From a virus, in IMG/VR virus record IMGVR_UViG_3300037337_000046, positions 1 through 32,439 of that record: 32,439 bases of DNA; one strand, written 5' to 3'. Made by a program: the position numbers and the translations under genes. Shown here piece by piece: positions 1-6,444 of the stretch. The notes below the pieces were generated by a model. That model saw nothing but the letters and a program-made list of their open reading frames with translations. It made no database searches and had not been told where the DNA came from. Within the stretch, counting starts at the first letter, position 1; the number at the start of each line of letters is the position of its first letter.

Positions 1-76
1 TCAAAAAGGTAAAGTAATCGTATTGCTGAATCGGAGCAGGTTCTAATTCTTTCTTTGCAGCTGGGGTTTTATTCAT
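1..76 (-). CDS. Partial leftward gene, N-terminus only
   Basis: Reading leftward from an ATG at 76, the frame stays open to the window edge and gives about 25 residues beginning MNKTPAAKKE and ending in YDYFTF. The composition (Lys/Ala/Pro-rich start, then aromatic residues) is compatible with protein but too short to assign. It is transcribed away from the rightward early genes. If the window were a circular genome closed exactly at its ends, the frame would stop after about 28 residues, so it could be a very small gene. No function is proposed. Confidence 0.35.
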   Translation of the reverse strand, partial: MNKTPAAKKELEPAPIQQYDYFTFL

Positions 77-147
77 TGCTCTAATTTAGCGAATATTTTA
101 ATTAAAAATAGCTATCTTTATATCGCTTTTTGTTTAGTTGTGTGATT

Positions 148-179
148 ATCCCGGTTGTGAAAATAATCGGGATTTTTTT
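148..179 (+). terminator. Intrinsic terminator, rightward
   Basis: A stem of ATCCCG (148-153) with CGGGAT (168-173) is followed directly by a run of seven T. No rightward gene is visible upstream inside the window, so it would stop read-through from beyond the left edge, or end a short transcript in 77-147. It insulates the promoter at 189. Confidence 0.6.
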
Positions 180-188
180 ATGTCAAGT

Positions 189-220
189 TTGCAATTATTA
201 AATAAATTGTTTAATATTAC
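189..220 (+). promoter_or_regulatory. Promoter/operator repeat, copy 1
   Basis: A TTG box at 189-191 lies 20 bases before TAATATTA (212-219), fitting the Bacteroidota -33/-7 spacing. The spacer carries ATTAAATAAATTGTTTAAT, an imperfect palindrome. Nearly the same element recurs at 1101, 8429 and 31992, each just before a small gene. Predicted transcription starts near 225, upstream of the gene at 264. Because the spacer is conserved, not only the boxes, it probably also binds a regulator. Confidence 0.6.
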
Positions 221-263
221 ATAAGCAAATGAGGAACGGTCTTCAACTGCAAACATAGCGATC

Positions 264-530
264 ATGACAACCTACACTGTAAGAGAAATCCTAGAAATGG
301 AAACACTATCAGCAACTAGATTAGAATCTGTATCAGTTAAATTTTCAGGAAATGTGAAAAATTGGATTAAAGAAAACAGGTACTTAAATAGACATGAGGT
401 TTTAGCTAACCCTATAGCGGTATCAGATAGTCTATTAACATGGACTGGATTAGATAAAAATCTGTTTTATTATGCAGAATCAGAAAACGAAAGTTTATTA
501 GAGGTAATTCAAAGATTACTAACTAAATAA
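264..530 (+). CDS. Hypothetical early protein, 88 aa
   Basis: First rightward gene after promoter copy 1. The ATG at 264 is preceded by AGCGA (257-261), a leader motif also found before several other genes here. The product is a soluble, mixed-charge protein beginning MTTYTVREIL, with no signal peptide, membrane segment or recognised motif. The stretch around residues 55-75 (LLTWTGLDKNLFYYAE) is hydrophobic and aromatic, suggesting a folded core. I do not recognise the family. Its position at the head of the early region suggests a small host-takeover or regulatory protein, which is inference only. Confidence 0.7.
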   Translation: MTTYTVREILEMETLSATRLESVSVKFSGNVKNWIKENRYLNRHEVLANPIAVSDSLLTWTGLDKNLFYYAESENESLLEVIQRLLTK

Positions 531-546
531 CAAAAACTTAATCAAA

Positions 547-560
547 AGCCCTTCGGGGCT
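547..560 (+). promoter_or_regulatory. UUCG-tetraloop hairpin in intergenic RNA, copy 1
   Basis: AGCCC-TTCG-GGGCT forms a perfect 5-bp stem with a C(UUCG)G tetraloop, one of the most stable RNA hairpins known. It lies between the stop at 530 and the start at 577. No T-run follows, so it is unlikely to be a terminator; RNA stabilisation, processing or translational tuning is more likely. Near-identical hairpins occur at 1322 and 32315. Confidence 0.6.
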
Positions 561-576
561 ACTAAACAAATCAAAA

Positions 577-855
577 ATGCAAACACAACAAACAAAGCAG
601 ATTACAGTGACTCACACAGTCGGAAACACTGAGTATTCTTTTGACGCTCAGATCACTTATACGGTTGACATAGAAGAAGGTGACTATCTTCACCCTACCT
701 TTTCCGATACTATTATTGATCGGATTGAGTATGGCGGTGAGACGCTTGCTTATAACTATATGTCGAATAAAACAGTCGTAGTCACCAACACAGTATTACT
801 AGCGGAAATAAGAAAGTCAATAGATTGGGAATTTGAACTAGATAAAAACCTATGA
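577..855 (+). CDS. Hypothetical protein, 92 aa
   Basis: A small beta-rich protein beginning MQTQQTKQIT with alternating Thr/Val/Tyr residues (for example ITVTHTVGNTEYSF) and an acidic, tryptophan-containing C-terminus. No signal peptide or membrane segment is seen. It follows the UUCG hairpin at 547 and its stop overlaps the start of the XRE-type gene at 852 by 4 bases, so the two are probably translated together. I do not recognise the family. The coupling might mean it partners with or modulates the regulator, but that is speculation. Confidence 0.7.
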   Translation: MQTQQTKQITVTHTVGNTEYSFDAQITYTVDIEEGDYLHPTFSDTIIDRIEYGGETLAYNYMSNKTVVVTNTVLLAEIRKSIDWEFELDKNL

Positions 856-1100
856 TACTAAGAATCGAAGAGGCGTTGATTCGCTTCAATTCCACAGCGG
901 AAAAAACAATTACAATAACGGAACTTGGCGCGGCACTTTGGCCATATAGCAAGAAATCTACTCAGATGGTTTCAGCTTACAAGTTAGTTCGAGGCGAAAC
1001 TACCAGAATACCGCTTAGCGCGATTCGCATTATTTGCGATAGATTAGAATGCAGTCCTAACTTTCTCGCAGGATTTAATGAAAATAAATTCGATTGGTAG
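852..1100 (+). CDS. Small XRE/Cro-CI-like DNA-binding regulator, 82 aa
   Basis: The C-terminal half reads like the recognition part of a Cro/CI-type helix-turn-helix: a helix ending in VSAYKLVRGE, then IPLSAIRIICDRLECSPNFL, the usual 'ICxxLxCSPxxL' pattern of phage repressors and XRE regulators. The protein is about the length of one HTH domain plus a short extension, with no second domain visible. It overlaps the preceding gene by 4 bases (ATGA). Promoter/operator copy 2 begins at the base after its stop, so autoregulation or control of the next unit is plausible. It could act as a Cro- or CI-like switch, though no divergent partner is visible. Confidence 0.65.
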   Translation: MILRIEEALIRFNSTAEKTITITELGAALWPYSKKSTQMVSAYKLVRGETTRIPLSAIRIICDRLECSPNFLAGFNENKFDW

Positions 1101-1132
1101 TTGTAAATATTAAATAAAATAGTTAATATTAC
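1101..1132 (+). promoter_or_regulatory. Promoter/operator repeat, copy 2
   Basis: TTG at 1101-1103 is followed 20 bases later by TAATATTAC (1124-1132). The spacer ATTAAATAAAATAGTT matches copy 3 at 8429 almost exactly and copies 1 and 4 closely. It begins immediately after the stop of the XRE-type gene and should drive the small gene at 1157. Confidence 0.6.
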
Positions 1133-1156
1133 ATCACATAAATAAACAAAAAACAG

Positions 1157-1312
1157 ATGTCTAAGAACAAAAAAACAGCACGAACAGAAAACGGTAACAT
1201 TGTAGATGTAAATCGTGATTACGGTAATATATCTTACAGTCATAAAGATTTGCCCGGCAGGTCTTATGATTCGATCTATAGTATTGATCGGGATATGAAA
1301 GAAAATAAATAA
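1157..1312 (+). CDS. Hypothetical protein, 51 aa
   Basis: An open frame from the ATG at 1157 to a TAA at 1310-1312, placed just downstream of promoter copy 2. The product starts MSKNKKTART, is very hydrophilic, and is rich in Asn, Asp, Tyr and Lys (for example DVNRDYGNISYSHKDL). No domain, signal or membrane segment is seen, and it may be largely disordered. It is supported by its position after a promoter and by the next UUCG hairpin following it at the usual distance. Function unknown. Confidence 0.55.
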   Translation: MSKNKKTARTENGNIVDVNRDYGNISYSHKDLPGRSYDSIYSIDRDMKENK

Positions 1313-1321
1313 AACAATAAT

Positions 1322-1333
1322 GCCCTTCGGGGC
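1322..1333 (+). promoter_or_regulatory. UUCG-tetraloop hairpin, copy 2
   Basis: GCCC-TTCG-GGGC forms the same tetraloop hairpin as at 547, again between two genes (stop at 1312, start at 1359) and without a T-run. An ATG at 1320 opens into the hairpin, but a start inside the stem is unlikely. Confidence 0.55.
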
Positions 1334-1358
1334 TAAACACTTAACAAAAAGCGACAAC

Positions 1359-1553
1359 ATGAAAACTCAAAAATTAAACATCAGAGGCACAGAAGTAAAC
1401 AAGATTCAGTTTTCCGATATTGAATTTTCCTTAGAAGAAAAAGGTCTTAATGTAAATTTTATATTTTCTCTTATTGCGGATGAAAACGAATTTGTTTATG
1501 TCAGCAACGGATTTTTAAGAGCTATAAATTCAACTGAAAACGAAATTGGATAA
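1359..1553 (+). CDS. Hypothetical protein, 64 aa, possibly cut by an in-frame stop
   Basis: I chose the ATG at 1359 because AGCGA lies at 1350-1354, a spacing seen before other genes here; an upstream in-frame ATG at 1320 falls in the UUCG hairpin. The product (MKTQKLNIRG...) is unrecognised and ends at a TAA at 1551-1553. The same frame continues after that stop for 21 further codons, WHHYFTKDTDGHFIAGKLNF plus Asn, to a TAA at 1617-1619. That continuation looks protein-like, so the original gene may have been about 86 codons, and the TAA may be a mutation, a sequencing error or a readthrough site. Confidence 0.55.
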   Translation: MKTQKLNIRGTEVNKIQFSDIEFSLEEKGLNVNFIFSLIADENEFVYVSNGFLRAINSTENEIG

Positions 1554-1631
1554 TGGCATCATTATTTTACAAAAGATACTGACGGTCATTTTATTGCAGG
1601 AAAATTAAATTTTAACTAAACGAAAAGCGAA

Positions 1632-1925
1632 ATGAAAATCACAGTAAACACAACACAGGAAAGGGAAATAGAAATCCCTAAGTTTTTCAGGATAGGGCGA
1701 TATTCTTACAAGCTAAGTAGCAATGAGAAGTATGTAACCGAGGTTACACCTTGGAAAGTCAGTGATGAATCGCTTGATTTGGGACTATTTCCTAGAATAC
1801 GAATTGATCTAATAAGATACGTATCGGGTATTGCATCACGCGAAATTATCCCTATTACAGAAAGAGAGTTTAATCAGGATCTTATGGATGTTCTTGTTGA
1901 GATGGAAAAATTGACTGAGCTATGA
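1632..1925 (+). CDS. Hypothetical protein, 97 aa
   Basis: Begins MKITVNTTQE; AGCGA sits one base before the ATG. The middle (FFRIGRYSYKLSSNEKYVTE) suggests a beta-rich fold, and the C-terminus is helical and acidic (DLMDVLVEMEKLTEL). No signal or membrane segment. Its stop overlaps the start of the ERF recombinase gene by 4 bases, so it probably belongs to the same recombination operon. Function unknown; an accessory role to recombination is inference from position only. Confidence 0.65.
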   Translation: MKITVNTTQEREIEIPKFFRIGRYSYKLSSNEKYVTEVTPWKVSDESLDLGLFPRIRIDLIRYVSGIASREIIPITEREFNQDLMDVLVEMEKLTEL

Positions 1926-2539
1926 AACTACTTGCAAAAGCAATAATAGAAGTAATGAAAACTGTTAAGTCTATCGACAAGGGAACGACTATAGGTAAGG
2001 GAGATTATGCGTATAAAGGAGTTGCCGACAAAGATGTTAAGCACGCCATAGGGCAAGCGATGCAGGATAACGGACTTTGCTTAATACCTACTTCGGTAGA
2101 TCAAACCGTGCAGGTGGATAGATGGCAGGAAGAGGAATACGGAAAACTAAAGAAAAAGCAATCGGTATTTACCGAGGTTAAAACTAAGTACTTGCTACTT
2201 CATGAGTCAGGAGAATCTATTGAGGTTGCCGGTTATGGTCAAGGTGTAGATTCTCAGGACAAGTCAGCTGGTAAGGCTACCACCTACGCCCTCAAATATG
2301 CGCTACTATACTTATTTATGGTTCCAACTGGCAACATTGATGACGCAGACAAGAGTCATTCTAATGATACCGCAGCACCCCCAAAAAAAGTAGCGGTGAA
2401 ACCTACACCGACTAAAGATCAGTTCAATGGGATTGTTGCATACCTTAAAGGTACAAGCGAGCAGAAAGAACAGGCTACTTCAGCATTAAATAAATACGCG
2501 CTAACAAAAGAACAAACCGAACAAATCAACAAACTATGA
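1922..2539 (+). CDS. erf: ERF-family single-strand DNA annealing protein
   Basis: This phage recombinase anneals complementary single strands, supporting recombination-dependent replication and genome circularisation. The ERF signature is clear: an N-terminal DYAYKGVADKDVKHAIGQAM (29-48) and the diagnostic GYGQGVDSQDKSAGKA (104-119), followed by TTYALKYALLYLF and a VPTG-x-IDDAD ending (135-143). After residue 145 comes a Pro/Lys linker and a helical tail that may bind SSB or DNA. The 205-residue length is normal for the family. It is coupled by 4-base overlaps to the gene before it and to the Gp157-like gene after it, a common pairing in phages. Confidence 0.9.
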   Translation: MKLLAKAIIEVMKTVKSIDKGTTIGKGDYAYKGVADKDVKHAIGQAMQDNGLCLIPTSVDQTVQVDRWQEEEYGKLKKKQSVFTEVKTKYLLLHESGESIEVAGYGQGVDSQDKSAGKATTYALKYALLYLFMVPTGNIDDADKSHSNDTAAPPKKVAVKPTPTKDQFNGIVAYLKGTSEQKEQATSALNKYALTKEQTEQINKL

Positions 2540-3021
2540 AATCATTATATATGATATCACAGGAGGCTAGAGATCTAGCTTCCTTCCTGGAAGATGGAGA
2601 ACTGTCTAAAGAAATGGAAACCGCTATGGTTATCAATCAAAGCGAGCTACAGGAAAAGGCTATTAATTACGGCTACGTAGTCAAGAGTTTTGAAGGCGAT
2701 CTTTCACTTATCAGCGAAGAAATAAAGCGATTGACAGCGATCAAGAAAGCAAAAGAAAGTGCAATTGATCGTATGAAAGACGCTGTTTTGTTAGCTATGA
2801 AAATTTATTCGATTGAAAAGGTCTCTTCTCCTACGCTGAATATAAGTGTTAGAAGAACTGAATCTATTGAAGTGCCTCTGGTTGAGCTGCTAGACGCTAG
2901 GTTTGTGAATGAAAAAATAGTAAAGTCAGCGGACAAGATCGCGATTAAAAAAGCGATCAAAGATGGTGAAATAATCGAAGGGGCTTTTATTCAGGCAAAC
3001 TATAATTTGCAAATTAAATGA
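2536..3021 (+). CDS. Siphovirus Gp157-like protein
   Basis: 161 residues matching the Gp157 layout: an N-terminal helix (MISQEARDLASFLEDGELSK), a central long coiled-coil (SEEIKRLTAIKKAKESAIDR, about 78-97) and a C-terminal beta-rich part containing VSSPTLNISVRRTESIEV and a conserved KKAIKDGEIIEGAFI. The family is common beside phage recombinases and was first linked to resistance in a Streptococcus phage; its biochemical role is uncertain. It overlaps the ERF gene by 4 bases. A cytoplasmic partner of the annealing protein is the simplest reading, which is inference from context. Confidence 0.8.
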   Translation: MKSLYMISQEARDLASFLEDGELSKEMETAMVINQSELQEKAINYGYVVKSFEGDLSLISEEIKRLTAIKKAKESAIDRMKDAVLLAMKIYSIEKVSSPTLNISVRRTESIEVPLVELLDARFVNEKIVKSADKIAIKKAIKDGEIIEGAFIQANYNLQIK

Positions 3022-3075
3022 TTAGATCCGAGGTATTTAATCGGGATTTTAAATCACAACAAACATTATTCTAAA

Positions 3076-3357
3076 ATGATTACAAAAACACAACTAAAAG
3101 AGGTAAAGCGGCTATTTGATCAAGATATTAGCTACAATGAAATAAGCAATATTACAGGGCTTACACTAGCTCAGATTTGGCATCTAGTCAAGAAGCGGCT
3201 AAGAACTGGAAGATACGATTGCAGTAAGTTCACGGCGGCTGAATTGGCTACTATTAAGGATCTAAGCGCGGAGGGTAAGAACTCTGCGGAGATCGGAATC
3301 AAGATGGGCTATAGCTCTAGCAAGGTTAAGTATCAGTTGCTTAAAAATGCTAATTAA
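3076..3357 (+). CDS. Small DNA-binding protein with two helix-turn-helix motifs
   Basis: 93 residues that divide into two similar halves. Residues 6-40 (LKEVKRLFDQDISYNEISNI then TGLTLAQIWHLV) form one sigma-region-4/homeodomain-like HTH. Residues 52-88 (FTAAELATIKDLSAEGKNSA then EIGIKMGYSSSKVKYQLL) form a second. Both follow the pattern 'x-LY/S-x-x-EIxxxxGxSxxxVxxxL'. No other domain is present. It could be a phage transcription factor or a replication accessory protein. It is the last gene before a gene-poor stretch, and sits in a cluster of small HTH genes upstream of the primase. Confidence 0.7.
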   Translation: MITKTQLKEVKRLFDQDISYNEISNITGLTLAQIWHLVKKRLRTGRYDCSKFTAAELATIKDLSAEGKNSAEIGIKMGYSSSKVKYQLLKNAN

Positions 3358-3370
3358 TTAATTGGAAAGT

Positions 3371-3409
3371 AACGGTTAGTATATCGGGTTTTGTAAGCCA
3401 TAGCAGAAA
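3371..3409 (+). repeat. Imperfect direct repeat, left copy
   Basis: AACGGTTAGTATA, then after a short gap AAGCC-x-TAG, starting 11 bases after the stop at 3357. A similar arrangement occurs at 3708-3741. In both places GCTAAT lies a short distance upstream, at the end of a reading frame. The two copies bracket a doubtful open frame, as in a gene cassette or an old insertion. Confidence 0.45.
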
Positions 3410-3447
3410 ATTACAAATTAAAAAGAATATTAATTGGCTTATAAACT

Positions 3448-3699
3448 ATGTATATTGTTTTATGCCGTTATTTTAAAGATATGAAAATACATTGGATAGA
3501 AAGAAAGCTGATAATAACCACAGCAAAAATAATAAGAGAAAATGATATGTACTTAGATAGTTTAGTTAACCCTAATTTTATAACATACCCATTGGTTATG
3601 CAAGGTTTTTGCGATGCTGATAAAAAGATTATACAAAGTAACAGCGGAACTACAAGCCCTGTCGCTACAAGTAGAAAAATAATATTAGTGATTAGCTAA
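3448..3699 (+). CDS. Doubtful open frame, 83 aa (72 aa from the ATG at 3481)
   Basis: The longest open frame in the gene-poor stretch 3358-3852. The product reads MYIVLCRYFK from the first ATG; an in-frame ATG at 3481 gives MKIHWIERKL. It is rich in Ile and Asn, with no recognised motif, and its final third (SGTTSPVATSRKI) is not convincing protein. A shorter frame in another register ends near 3683 with a protein-like LYKVTAELQALSLQVEK, so the stretch might be a frameshifted remnant. It is flanked by imperfect direct repeats. I keep it at low confidence and assign no function. Confidence 0.3.
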   Translation: MYIVLCRYFKDMKIHWIERKLIITTAKIIRENDMYLDSLVNPNFITYPLVMQGFCDADKKIIQSNSGTTSPVATSRKIILVIS

Positions 3700-3707
3700 T
3701 GGCATAC

Positions 3708-3741
3708 AACGTTTAGTATAAAAATTGAAGCCGTAGAAAGG
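3708..3741 (+). repeat. Imperfect direct repeat, right copy
   Basis: AACGTTTAGTATA followed by AAGCC-x-TAG, aligning with 3371-3409 over about 25 matching positions with a few gaps. From here to the next gene at 3853 I see only A+T-rich sequence, including AACGG-ATTG near 3803 that weakly resembles the repeat start. Confidence 0.45.
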
Positions 3742-3852
3742 TAATAAGATTTAGTTAAAAAATAAATTAATAAACAGACAAAGGCTTTTAAATCAAGCAC
3801 CCTAACGGATTGCAGCTACTAGAATGTAAGGAATTTAAACACAAAAATTAAT

Positions 3853-4038
3853 ATGAAAAACAAAACTTGGAAAGGACCAGACATCCAGATCGTAAGAGAT
3901 AACTTTCTTATGTCGCTTGAAGAGCTATCGGAGCTGGTAGGAAGGAGTAAGACTTCGGTTTTGAATATGAAATATAAGCTCAAGAACCAAGGATTTAAAG
4001 ATGATAAGAATTATATTTGGGATTTTAAAAGGGTTTAA
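3853..4038 (+). CDS. Small helix-turn-helix (Myb-like) protein, 61 aa
   Basis: The product starts MKNKTWKGPDIQIVRDNF and continues through SLEELSELVGRSKTSVLNMK, a compact HTH pattern in which a helix (LEELSELV) is followed by a turn (GRS) and a recognition helix (KTSVLNMKYKL), as in Myb-like or tri-helical regulators. A conserved Trp at position 6 fits a small three-helix core. A terminator overlaps its stop codon and a promoter follows. It probably binds DNA near the primase unit; the target is unknown. Confidence 0.6.
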   Translation: MKNKTWKGPDIQIVRDNFLMSLEELSELVGRSKTSVLNMKYKLKNQGFKDDKNYIWDFKRV

Positions 4039-4053
4039 AACGCCCTTTTTTTT
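4027..4053 (+). terminator. Intrinsic terminator overlapping the stop codon of the 3853 gene
   Basis: AAAAGGG and CCCTTTT form a stem around a 9-base loop, with the T-run continuing to 4053. The stop codon at 4036-4038 lies in the loop. It separates the early unit from the primase unit. Confidence 0.7.
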
Positions 4054-4081
4054 GATTATCTAGTTTAAAATATTAAATTGC
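4051..4081 (+). promoter_or_regulatory. Promoter for the HTH-primase unit
   Basis: TTTG at 4051-4054 and TAAATTGC at 4074-4081 are separated by 19 bases, which fits the Bacteroidota -33/-7 arrangement. The -33 box is the end of the preceding terminator T-run. Transcription should begin around 4085, so the mRNA for the gene at 4085 would be leaderless or nearly so. The same TAnATTGC box is seen at 10007 and 12787. Confidence 0.6.
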
Positions 4082-4084
4082 ATC

Positions 4085-4222
4085 ATGGAATATATACCCG
4101 TAAAAGAATATGCGGAACTGGCTAACATTACAGTTCAAGCGGTCTACCAACAAATTAAAAAAAAGCGATTGGATTATAAGAAGATCGGATCTTTTCACCT
4201 AGTAAAAAATAACAATGTCTAA
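4085..4222 (+). CDS. Excisionase-like helix-turn-helix protein, 45 aa
   Basis: A small open frame from the ATG at 4085 to TAA at 4220-4222, overlapping the primase start by 8 bases. The product, YIPVKEYAELANITVQAVYQ followed by a Lys-rich helix and KIGSFHLV, matches the MerR/excisionase-type winged HTH: 'IxVxExAxxxxITxQAVYxxI...Kx...GxxxLV'. Proteins of this size and type often sit beside primases in Bacteroidetes mobile elements. It could help load or regulate replication. Its predicted transcript is essentially leaderless. The overlap with the primase suggests coupled translation. Confidence 0.65.
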   Translation: MEYIPVKEYAELANITVQAVYQQIKKKRLDYKKIGSFHLVKNNNV

Positions 4223-6440
4223 AATATCAGTTTTTCCAGAAGGGTATTTCTCAGCAAAGTTGGGTAAATATGTACCTTCAAGCAAGCCTAATGAGTCAAT
4301 GGACTTTGAGGATTACATCTACAATATCAAGAATGGAAAGTGGGAGGATTCTGTTATAAATGTGCGTGCTGGCCGTTGGGAAAAGGTACAAGCTCAGGGA
4401 ATAACAGCTTCGGGAACGTTTGAATATCGAAACGTAAAAGGATTGATTCAACATTCAAGTATTATAGCTATTGATATTGACGCAAAAGATAATCCTAATT
4501 GGTCTATTGATAACGTGGCAGCGGACCCCTATATTATGGCTTTTCACGAGTCCATATCGGGCAATGGTGGATATGTTGGTTTTGTTAAGATTGACCCGTC
4601 ACGGCACTTGGACTCATTCATAGGGCTAGAGAAATACTTTGCAAATGAGTATAAGGTAATACTAGATGAATCCTGCAAAGATGTTTCTCGTTTTCGATTT
4701 GTTTCTATGGATGCAAATGTTTTTTACAATCCAAACAGCAAGGTTTTTAAAAAGTACGTTCCTAAAAAGAAGGTAGAGCCGCAAAAGACCTACGTTCACA
4801 CAGGGGAAGATATGGATTTTATCTTGCAGCAAATTAAGGATCGGGGCCTAAATATTTGCGAAGATTATTCCGATTGGGTAAAAGTCGGGATGGGTTTCGC
4901 TAATTCGTTGGGCGAGCATGGTCGTGACAAGTTTAATTTTGTATCTTCTTTTTCGATAAAGTACGATCAAAACGAATGTGATAAAAGTTATGATGGGTTC
5001 TTAAAAAGAAAACGAAGCGACAATTCAATCGCTACATTTTTCTACTTATGCCAGAACCAGGGGATCAAAATTAAGACCCCAAAAACTGAGCAGATCGAGC
5101 GTATTGCAAAGCTGAGACGGAAGAGCGCGGTTAAGAACGGGGGCATAAAAGATCCAAAGGAGGGCGCAATTAAGACCTTAGAACTATCTGGAATCAAGCG
5201 CGAGGAAAGCGAAAAAATCATAGATCAGGTTATGAATATGCCTAACCATGAGATCGAAAACGAGCGAACGGATGACTTGATTTCTGATCTAAAAGCATTC
5301 CTTTCTGAGTACAATATCCTGTTTAATACTATAACTAGACACATAGAAATAAACGGTCAAATTATTGATGACAGGATGTATAATTCGTTGTATATCAGAT
5401 CTAAGGAAGTTGTTTCTGACAAGACTACTAAGGACTTATTATTCTCTATTATTGAATCAGATTTTACTAAAGAATACAATCCGTTTCTAAAGTTTTTTGA
5501 TAAAAATAAGCACTTAAAACCTGTAGGATTAGTAGATGAATTGCTATCGTGTATCAAATATAAGGCTGATTTGGATGGTATGCACGTAACAAATTACTTA
5601 GATGTTTTTGGTCACAAATGGTTACTTTCTGTAGTCGCGTCGATGCTCGGGACACACTCAGTAATGATCTTAGTGCTAACCGGTGGTCAGTACGAAGGGA
5701 AAACTAACTTCTTTCGGAATCTTTTTCCTGAAGAACTTCAAGCGTATTATGCAGAAAGTAAGCTAGACGGAAAGCCTGAAGATGACGCGGCTTTGATGTG
5801 CAAAAAGGCAATCATAATGGACGATGAGTTTGGAGGCAAAAGCAAGCAGGAAGCCAAAAAACTAAAGGATTTGTCATCGAAAGACAAGTTCTCAATTCGC
5901 AAGCCTTACGGAAAATTTCACGAGGATCTAAAGCGTATCGCAGTGCTTTGCGGGACCTCAAACGAGGATGAGATTATCAATGATCCTACAGGAAACAGGA
6001 GAGTAATTCCCGTTAATGTCCTATCAATAGACCACGAAAAATACAGTTTGATTGACAAAACAGCACTTTGGATGGAGCTATATTGGGAACTTAAGGAGGT
6101 CGGCGGGTCCTGGATGTTGAGTAGACAGGAAATTTCTTACCTAAACCAGATCACACGTGTAAATGAGCAGGCCAGTCTAGAGTTTGAGGCTATACAGATG
6201 TTTTTTGACAGGCCTGACCAGGCTGGTTTTTGCGAATGGATGAGCAACACTGAAATAGTCAATTTCATTGAAACGCATACAAGACTAAAAATTTCTCCTT
6301 TCAAATTAGGCATGAACCTGAAAAAACTGGGATTTGATAAAATCAGCAAACGAATTGATGGAGTGCCAAGAAACGTCTACCAGGTAATCAAAAAAGGTAA
6401 CTACAATCAAAAAGCAAATGATTCACAATCAGCGTTTTAG
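4215..6440 (+). CDS. Bifunctional primase-helicase, BT4734 N-domain plus VirE helicase domain
   Basis: This 741-residue protein primes and unwinds DNA for phage replication. The N-terminal BT4734/VirE_N primase-like domain has the acidic pair IDID (86-89), the SISGNGGY motif (113-120) and CKDVSRFRFVSMD (154-166). A PriCT-like linker follows (about 200-285, including DWVKVGMGFA). The C-terminal VirE P-loop ATPase has Walker A GGQYEGKT (490-497), Walker B AIIMDDEF (532-539) and a sensor region TSNEDEIINDPTGNRRVIPV. The arrangement is typical of Bacteroidetes phages and integrated elements. A candidate origin with inverted and tandem repeats lies immediately downstream, which fits this being the replication initiator. 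Confidence 0.9.
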   Translation: MSKISVFPEGYFSAKLGKYVPSSKPNESMDFEDYIYNIKNGKWEDSVINVRAGRWEKVQAQGITASGTFEYRNVKGLIQHSSIIAIDIDAKDNPNWSIDNVAADPYIMAFHESISGNGGYVGFVKIDPSRHLDSFIGLEKYFANEYKVILDESCKDVSRFRFVSMDANVFYNPNSKVFKKYVPKKKVEPQKTYVHTGEDMDFILQQIKDRGLNICEDYSDWVKVGMGFANSLGEHGRDKFNFVSSFSIKYDQNECDKSYDGFLKRKRSDNSIATFFYLCQNQGIKIKTPKTEQIERIAKLRRKSAVKNGGIKDPKEGAIKTLELSGIKREESEKIIDQVMNMPNHEIENERTDDLISDLKAFLSEYNILFNTITRHIEINGQIIDDRMYNSLYIRSKEVVSDKTTKDLLFSIIESDFTKEYNPFLKFFDKNKHLKPVGLVDELLSCIKYKADLDGMHVTNYLDVFGHKWLLSVVASMLGTHSVMILVLTGGQYEGKTNFFRNLFPEELQAYYAESKLDGKPEDDAALMCKKAIIMDDEFGGKSKQEAKKLKDLSSKDKFSIRKPYGKFHEDLKRIAVLCGTSNEDEIINDPTGNRRVIPVNVLSIDHEKYSLIDKTALWMELYWELKEVGGSWMLSRQEISYLNQITRVNEQASLEFEAIQMFFDRPDQAGFCEWMSNTEIVNFIETHTRLKISPFKLGMNLKKLGFDKISKRIDGVPRNVYQVIKKGNYNQKANDSQSAF

Positions 6441-6444
6441 AAAA

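Noticed and set aside
1320-1358. Upstream start for the 1359 gene
   Set aside because: The ATG lies at the foot of the UUCG hairpin and the added residues (MPFGAKHLTKS) derive from the hairpin sequence; the AGCGA motif supports 1359.
977-1360. 127-codon open frame on the - strand
   Set aside because: It lies opposite the XRE-type gene, promoter copy 2 and the 51-aa gene; its sequence is hydrophobic and low-complexity as expected of an antisense reading of A-rich genes.
3371-3741. Integron attC sites
   Set aside because: The paired core sites of attC (RYYYAAC and GTTRRRY) could not be matched at both ends of either repeat, and no integrase is present.
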